Assembly: GCF_900454495.1 (NCBI RefSeq)
Contig: NZ_UGSI01000001.1
Coordinates: 2,666,001-2,730,000 of the forward strand
Reading direction: 5' to 3'
Length of the DNA: 64,000 nucleotides
From: Paenibacillus macerans
Lineage (GTDB): Bacteria > Bacillota > Bacilli > Paenibacillales > Paenibacillaceae
This document shows positions 59,871 to 64,000 of the stretch, piece by piece (the first letter of the stretch is position 1; every line of letters begins with the position of its first letter). A program made the position numbers and the translations under genes. Below the pieces are notes generated by a model, which worked only from the letters and a program-made list of their open reading frames with translations, was not told the origin of the DNA and searched no databases.

Positions 59871-60782
59871 CTATTGGGCCGGCGGTGTATCGACCTGCAG
59901 TCCGAAATATTCCAGCAAAAACACCCGGAACGACTGGGCCACCAGCGGCAGCTTTTCATCCATCCTGTGGATAAGTCCGATCGTTCGCGTCACCTTCGGC
60001 TCGGAAATCCGCACCCGGCTGGGCTGAAGCGTAAAGCTTTGAAACAGCGCCATCTCCGGCAGCAGACTGACGCCCATACCGGCGGCCACCAGCCCCCGGA
60101 TCGTGTCGGTCTCCTCCCCTTCAAAGGCGATTTTCGGGGTAAATCCCGCTTCCAGACAGGCGTGCCAAACGATCGGCCGCAGGGAATAGCCTTTGCTGAA
60201 CAAAATAAACTTCTCGTCTTTCAGCTGGCTGAGCTTGATGCTCTGCTCCCCGGCCAAGGGATGTCCCGGCGGCAAAATCGCCACCAAATCCTCGGTCAGC
60301 ACCACATTGCCCGTCACTTGGTCATGATTTTCCGGAAACGGAGAAATAAAGGCCAGATCCACTTCTCCCGAGACGACGTCACGGATTAACGTGGGGTAGG
60401 TTCCCTGGCGGAAACGGAATTTCACGTTGGGATACAGCTTGCGGAATTCCGCCACGACGCTGGGAATGATATGAATGCCCAGACTATTCGGAAATCCGAG
60501 CCGGATTTCCCCTTGCTCCGGGTCGATAAACTCGTGAACCTCGTTCACCGCCCGGTCCAAATCCTTCAAAATCGTCTCCACCCGGCTGCAGAACAGTTGT
60601 CCGACGGCCGTCAAATGCAGGTTTCTTCCCTTCTGCATAAACAGATTGACGCCCAGTTCCTGCTCAAGCTGGTGGATTTGCCGGCTTACGGCAGATTGCG
60701 CCACATGCAGCTCTTCGGCCGCCTGCGTGACATGTTCTTTTCTGGCCACTTTCACAAAATATTGCAATTGTCTTAATTCCAC
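59871..60782 (-). CDS. LysR-family regulator (GltC-like)
   Basis: 303 residues. The N-terminal HTH is ELRQLQYFVKVARKEHVTQA with VAQSAVSRQIHQLEQELG, followed by the periplasmic-binding-like effector domain. The HTH is very close to that of B. subtilis GltC (glutamate synthase activator), but many LysR proteins share it and no gltAB lies nearby. GTG 60782 is preferred (GGAG 11 bp upstream); ATG 60806 has no site. Its target may be elsewhere. Confidence 0.88.
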   Translation of the reverse strand: MELRQLQYFVKVARKEHVTQAAEELHVAQSAVSRQIHQLEQELGVNLFMQKGRNLHLTAVGQLFCSRVETILKDLDRAVNEVHEFIDPEQGEIRLGFPNSLGIHIIPSVVAEFRKLYPNVKFRFRQGTYPTLIRDVVSGEVDLAFISPFPENHDQVTGNVVLTEDLVAILPPGHPLAGEQSIKLSQLKDEKFILFSKGYSLRPIVWHACLEAGFTPKIAFEGEETDTIRGLVAAGMGVSLLPEMALFQSFTLQPSRVRISEPKVTRTIGLIHRMDEKLPLVAQSFRVFLLEYFGLQVDTPPAQ

Positions 60783-60881
60783 GAGTCCGATCGCTCCATT
60801 TCGCATCCACTGATAATCCGAATTAGGGCTTTTAAAAAATAAGGCTTTTTAACATAAATGTACCATTTCCCCGCCCCCGGT

Positions 60882-61514
60882 TCAACGCCGTTTTAACACT
60901 CGGATAATCAATCCGTAGATGAAAAAGCCGCCGACAAGCCCGCCGAAATGCGCCATCCAGTTGATTTTGGGGGCCACCAGCGAAAAAATGACACCGACGA
61001 TCAGCAAACTGTAAAGGGTCTTGCGCGAGCTTTCGTCCATCAGGTGGCGCTGGAGCAGGGCGATGTACAAAAACGCCCCGTACACCCCGTAGACGGCGCC
61101 TGAAGCGCCGACGGAAAGGTGCAGCTCCCCCGATTGCTGATACATCCCGAAGCTGAGCAGATTGCCGACGATGCCGCTGCCGAGATACAGCAGCGCGTAG
61201 CGCCAGTGGCCAAGCAGCCGCTCCAGCGGCGGGGCGAACACGAGAATCGCAAAGCCGTTGGAGAATAAATGGCCGAAGCCCATGTGCAGGAACATCGCCG
61301 TGAACAGCCGCCACCACTCGTGCTCGAACGGTCCGAAATTGGCTATCGCGCCATATTTCAGCAGCGTATCGGTGTTTAGCGAACCCCCGTTAACGGTCAA
61401 AACGAGAAACATGATGATGTTCGCGGCCAACAACAAGCAGGTCACGGGATAGTAACGGATATAACTTCTCCAGTTTTCATAGCGGATAAAAATCATCGGA
61501 TCCATCCTTTGCAT
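60882..61514 (-). CDS. Rhomboid intramembrane serine protease
   Basis: 210 residues, about six to seven membrane segments. The catalytic Ser is in SVGASGAVYGVYGAFLY and the catalytic His in AHFGGLVGGF. The EHEWWRLFTAMFLHMGFGHL segment is the rhomboid L1/H2 signature. AGGA about 8 bp before ATG 61514; the 705 nt open upstream of it are antisense to tpx and are not coding. Cleaves membrane-spanning substrates; none is known here. Confidence 0.92.
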   Translation of the reverse strand: MQRMDPMIFIRYENWRSYIRYYPVTCLLLAANIIMFLVLTVNGGSLNTDTLLKYGAIANFGPFEHEWWRLFTAMFLHMGFGHLFSNGFAILVFAPPLERLLGHWRYALLYLGSGIVGNLLSFGMYQQSGELHLSVGASGAVYGVYGAFLYIALLQRHLMDESSRKTLYSLLIVGVIFSLVAPKINWMAHFGGLVGGFFIYGLIIRVLKRR

Positions 61515-61604
61515 TCTTTTTTTCCTGATGTTGGACATTTTCTTTTTAAAAAGATTATAATTAATTTTGAATGAATAAATCCATCTGTTTAGGAGGAAAT
61601 GTAC

Positions 61605-62126
61605 ATGGCGCAAGAACGTGCAAACGTAGCTACATTCAAAGGCAATCCGCTTACCCTGGTCGGACCGGAGCTCAAGGTTGGCGACACGGCCCCAGACTTC
61701 CGCTTGAATAAAAATCTGCTGGAGGAAGCGACCCTTCAGGACTTTGCCGGCAAAATCAAGCTGATTAGCGTCGTTCCTTCTTTGGATACGGGCGTATGCG
61801 ACGCGCAAACCCGCCGCTTTAACGAGGAAGCCGCCGGCCTGGGCGACGATGTCGTTGTGCTGACCGTCAGCGCGGACCTTCCTTTCGCCCAAGCCCGCTG
61901 GTGCGGCGCCGCCGGCGTTGACCGCGTCGTTACGCTGTCCGATTACAAGGACAACTCCTTCGGCAAAGCATACGGCGTTCTCATCAAAGAGTTCGCGCTC
62001 GATATGCGCGCCGTGTTCGTAGTGGATAAGGAGAACAAAATCCAATACGTTCAAGTGCTGGGCGAAATGACCGAGCATCCCGATTACGACAAGGCGGTAG
62101 CGGCCGTTAAAGCGTTGCTGTCCTAA
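61605..62126 (+). CDS. tpx: Thiol peroxidase
   Basis: 173 residues. The peroxidatic Cys is in PSLDTGVCDAQTRRFNEEA and the resolving Cys in FAQARWCGAAG, as in Tpx. It reduces hydrogen and lipid peroxides with thioredoxin. ATG 61605 has AGGAGG 8 bp upstream. Divergent from rhomboid. Its own terminator is at 62139-62181. Confidence 0.95.
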   Translation: MAQERANVATFKGNPLTLVGPELKVGDTAPDFRLNKNLLEEATLQDFAGKIKLISVVPSLDTGVCDAQTRRFNEEAAGLGDDVVVLTVSADLPFAQARWCGAAGVDRVVTLSDYKDNSFGKAYGVLIKEFALDMRAVFVVDKENKIQYVQVLGEMTEHPDYDKAVAAVKALLS

Positions 62127-62138
62127 ACCAGGGTCAAA

Positions 62139-62181
62139 ATGAAAAGCGAGTAGGAGAGAGCTCTCCCTGCTCGCTTTTTTT
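62139..62181 (+). terminator. tpx terminator
   Basis: AAAAGCGAG...CTCGCTTTTTTT with an inner AGGAGAG/CTCTCC. Confidence 0.9.
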
Positions 62182-62244
62182 GATGTATGGCGGTGCACCT
62201 CTGAAGCTTCGGCGTCCATACGGCAAGCTTGTTACTGACGTACA

Positions 62245-62703
62245 TTATGTAGATGAGGACACTTTATACGCGGACAGCTTCTTATCCAGAACGGAAAACA
62301 GATGCAGAATCGTTCGGTAGTTTGCCCCCAAATCGCCAAGCGACCCGCGCGTCGCGGAATAAATGTCCACCGCGCTGCGGACCGGCCCCGTGCCGACGAT
62401 CGACACCGTTATGTCCATCGTTCTCCCAAAGGCGGTGCGTTTCTCCAGCGTAATTTCGCCGACGTTCGGCACCTCGTGCAGCACCTTGTACCCCGGGATT
62501 TTTTTGAGCGTGGATGACACTTCGTCCCAGAGCTTCTCTTTCGATAGCTGGTAATATCTCGTTTTCAGTTCGGGCACCTTGGCGCGATCGCTCGTTCCTT
62601 CCTGGCTCCGGAATATTCCCGTCAACGTTCGCTTCAATGACAACTGTTCTTCCTCCTTCACGATCCTTAAAAAACCTTTAGGGTATGCGTTTTCTTTATT
62701 CAT
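62245..62703 (-). CDS. DUF1499-like protein
   Basis: 152 residues, soluble. The C-terminal pattern VDIYSATRGSLGDLGANYRT resembles the DUF1499 S-x-x-G-x-x-D-x-G-x-N core. The rest is alpha/beta (VPNVGEITLEKRTAFGRTMD). It lies between tpx and the RNA gene. The ATG 62703 ribosome site is weak. Function unknown. Confidence 0.65.
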   Translation of the reverse strand: MNKENAYPKGFLRIVKEEEQLSLKRTLTGIFRSQEGTSDRAKVPELKTRYYQLSKEKLWDEVSSTLKKIPGYKVLHEVPNVGEITLEKRTAFGRTMDITVSIVGTGPVRSAVDIYSATRGSLGDLGANYRTILHLFSVLDKKLSAYKVSSST

Positions 62704-62757
62704 AGTTTAACATTGTTGGAAGACAAACAAAAGCGAGCGCCGCAGATAGCGCGCAAC

Positions 62758-62803
62758 AAAAAAAAGCACCCCGTTCCCTTTTGTGCAAAAAGAGGACAAG
62801 GTG
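62758..62803 (-). terminator. Terminator of the RNA gene
   Basis: Minus strand GCACCTTGTCC / GGGAACGGGGTGC hairpin, then eight T. Confidence 0.85.
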
Positions 62804-63008
62804 CAGTTCGCGTTTCGTATGTAGACCCGCCTATGCCGTCCGGTTACGCTGTCTCGAACCTGCACCCGCAGGTGGGTGACCGCAACGACGTTTTTGAAGT
62901 CCCCTCATCCGGTGGATAGGGCCTTTCAGCTGCGCCGCAATATAGGTCTCCCGAGACATTGTCATTGGTTCAAAACAACATGAAACCGCAACGCACATCG
63001 CAGGACGT
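62758..63008 (-). ncRNA. Structured RNA gene with own promoter and terminator (6S-like candidate)
   Basis: About 250 nt on the minus strand, bounded by a consensus promoter (63015-63043) and a Rho-independent terminator (GCACC...GGGTGC then TTTTTTTT). There is no protein. The two ends can pair over a long imperfect stem (GTGCGTTGCGGTTTCATG near the 5' end with CATACGAAACGCGAACTGCAC near the 3' end). Inside, TGTCTCG pairs with CGAGACA and CACCC with GGGTG. A long interrupted rod is the hallmark of 6S RNA, which sequesters sigma-A polymerase. SRP, RNase P and tmRNA motifs are absent. The existence of an RNA is well supported; its identity as 6S is a moderate guess. Confidence 0.65.
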
Positions 63009-63014
63009 AAACCT

Positions 63015-63043
63015 ATTATAGTGCTTCATCATCGAAATGTAAA
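63015..63043 (-). promoter_or_regulatory. Promoter of the RNA gene
   Basis: Minus strand -35 TTTACA (63038-63043), 17-bp spacer, -10 TATAAT (63015-63020); start expected near 63008. Confidence 0.8.
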
Positions 63044-63116
63044 CCAAGGCCGGATGGAAAAACAAAGAAAATTTGAAAGCGGTTTAACGGGCGGGAAAGC
63101 AAGTTATCAAACCGCT

Positions 63117-63920
63117 TTAGTCCTTCTCCTTGTCTTCGCCCGCCGGCAGGTTCAGCTCCAGATCGTCATCGGGTTTGGACAAGTTTATGCCGTTTGATTC
63201 CTCTTCCGCCTGGCGCATTTTCTCCACTTTCTCCTGGATTTTATTGTACGCGATGTAGAAGTTGTAAAAAGCGACCAGCGCGGTCAAGCTGCCGAAGCCG
63301 AATAGGATCAGCCAGCCGAAGCGCATCGTCAAAAATCCGAGCACCACCGCGCAAATCAGCGTGGACAACGTGCGGAACGGGCGGATGATCGTGAACAAAA
63401 TGGCGTTTTTGATCAATTGGACCGCGCCCAAATGGTAATGCGCCACCAGCGAGAAAAAATTGAACAGGGACAAAAGCAGCAGAAACAGCAAAAACAGCAT
63501 GATCATGCCGATAATCTGCATATTGCTGATTTGGTTCATGTATACCGTGTAGTCCACGTACATAATCACGATCAAAAGCGTATAGAAAATTCCGCCCAGC
63601 ATGCTTTGCTTATAATTTTCCTTATATCCTTTGAAATACACCTTGATGATGCTTAGATCGGCCTCGCCCATCACCCATTTCCGCGTCACCGAAAACAGCG
63701 CGGCCGTGGCGGGAAACAATGTAAACGGTGCCAATATCCCCATCGCCCATAACGTCAGATTTTCCTGGGGCGCGTCAGGGCTTTGCAGCAACAGCAGCTT
63801 CGTCAGCAGGAAAAACAAAAACGGAGATGAACACAGGAGCCACAGCAGATTGCTGCCTGAGATCCTCATAATCCATTCGGTGATTTTATAAAAACCGCCC
63901 ATAAAACCTTTGTATTCCAA
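63117..63920 (-). CDS. DUF624 (YesL-type) membrane protein
   Basis: 267 residues. The family opening GFYKITEWIMRISGSNLLWL and ATAALFSVTRKWVMGEADLS are clear, with five to six membrane segments and an acidic C-terminal tail (DDDLELNLPAGEDKEKD). TTG 63920 is taken as the start, with GGAG 8 bp upstream; the 63 nt open before it lack a site. YesL-type proteins usually lie in sugar ABC-transporter operons, but this one stands alone. Function unknown. Confidence 0.85.
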   Translation of the reverse strand: MEYKGFMGGFYKITEWIMRISGSNLLWLLCSSPFLFFLLTKLLLLQSPDAPQENLTLWAMGILAPFTLFPATAALFSVTRKWVMGEADLSIIKVYFKGYKENYKQSMLGGIFYTLLIVIMYVDYTVYMNQISNMQIIGMIMLFLLFLLLLSLFNFFSLVAHYHLGAVQLIKNAILFTIIRPFRTLSTLICAVVLGFLTMRFGWLILFGFGSLTALVAFYNFYIAYNKIQEKVEKMRQAEEESNGINLSKPDDDLELNLPAGEDKEKD

Positions 63921-64000
63921 GCAAAAATCTCCTCTCGAGCATAGTTTGTTTCCGTCTATCTTAACTATACATGATTCGTCCATCCCATTCCAGCGCCTAA

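Noticed and set aside
61515..62219. N-terminal extension of the rhomboid frame
   Set aside because: Antisense to tpx; rhomboid homology begins at 61514.

Overview
The window looks like the chromosome of a Gram-positive endospore-former of the Paenibacillus type (Bacilli, Paenibacillaceae). AGGAGG-type ribosome binding sites are strong throughout. The core genes are GC-rich and Bacillus-like (YhaN/YhaO, YkvI, Xpt, RsuA, DUF309, YugP, Tpx). The accessory stretches are clearly AT-richer. This placement is inferred from gene content and style, not from a marker-gene search.

Positions 1-8.05 kb are accessory DNA. They hold a two-piece sigma factor (region 4 protein, then region 2 protein), two small unknown proteins, a group II intron inserted right after a terminator hairpin, an M48 membrane protease, two decayed small genes, and an excisionase/tyrosine integrase pair that ends 2 bp from the 3' end of a tRNA-Leu(CAG) gene. 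The 5' half of that tRNA is repeated 129 bp upstream, next to the only visible promoter.

Positions 8.87-24.81 kb are an allantoin-utilisation island flanked by 252-bp direct repeats. Each repeat carries the 3' ends of two convergent core genes. The island encodes permease, allantoinase AllB, allantoate amidohydrolase AllC (one frameshift at an A8 run), ureidoglycine aminohydrolase AllE, ureidoglycolate dehydrogenase AllD, an AllF-AllG fusion plus AllH (oxamate carbamoyltransferase), carbamate kinase AllK and a PucR regulator. It also has a frameshifted alpha/beta hydrolase and an AEC transporter. Together these give allantoin -> allantoate -> ureidoglycine -> ureidoglycolate -> oxalurate -> oxamate + carbamoyl phosphate -> ATP + NH3 + CO2. 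Four 14-bp operator-like sites (TGWAARCGSTTAT core) sit before the catabolic units.

Positions 24.8-64 kb are an ordinary core chromosome: purine salvage (xpt), a YhaN/YhaO DNA-repair pair, a glycosyltransferase, two RsmF-type rRNA methyltransferases, an ArsR/DUF2087-MFS pair, RsuA, a small alarmone synthetase, PyrD, an L,D-transpeptidase, ferredoxin, Pol IV, citramalate synthase, TlpA/ResA-like thioredoxin, a JAMM protease, an exonuclease/DUF294 pair next to an ammonium transporter with a GlnR/TnrA-type box, a MerR regulator, YugP, a GltC-like regulator, rhomboid, Tpx and a structured RNA gene. Interspersed are small non-autonomous repeats: two related MITE-like elements with 5-bp target duplications, and a separate ~300-bp element in two copies with internal inverted ends.

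All four single-base frameshifts found lie in the first 21 kb; none was seen in the roughly 35 genes to the right.
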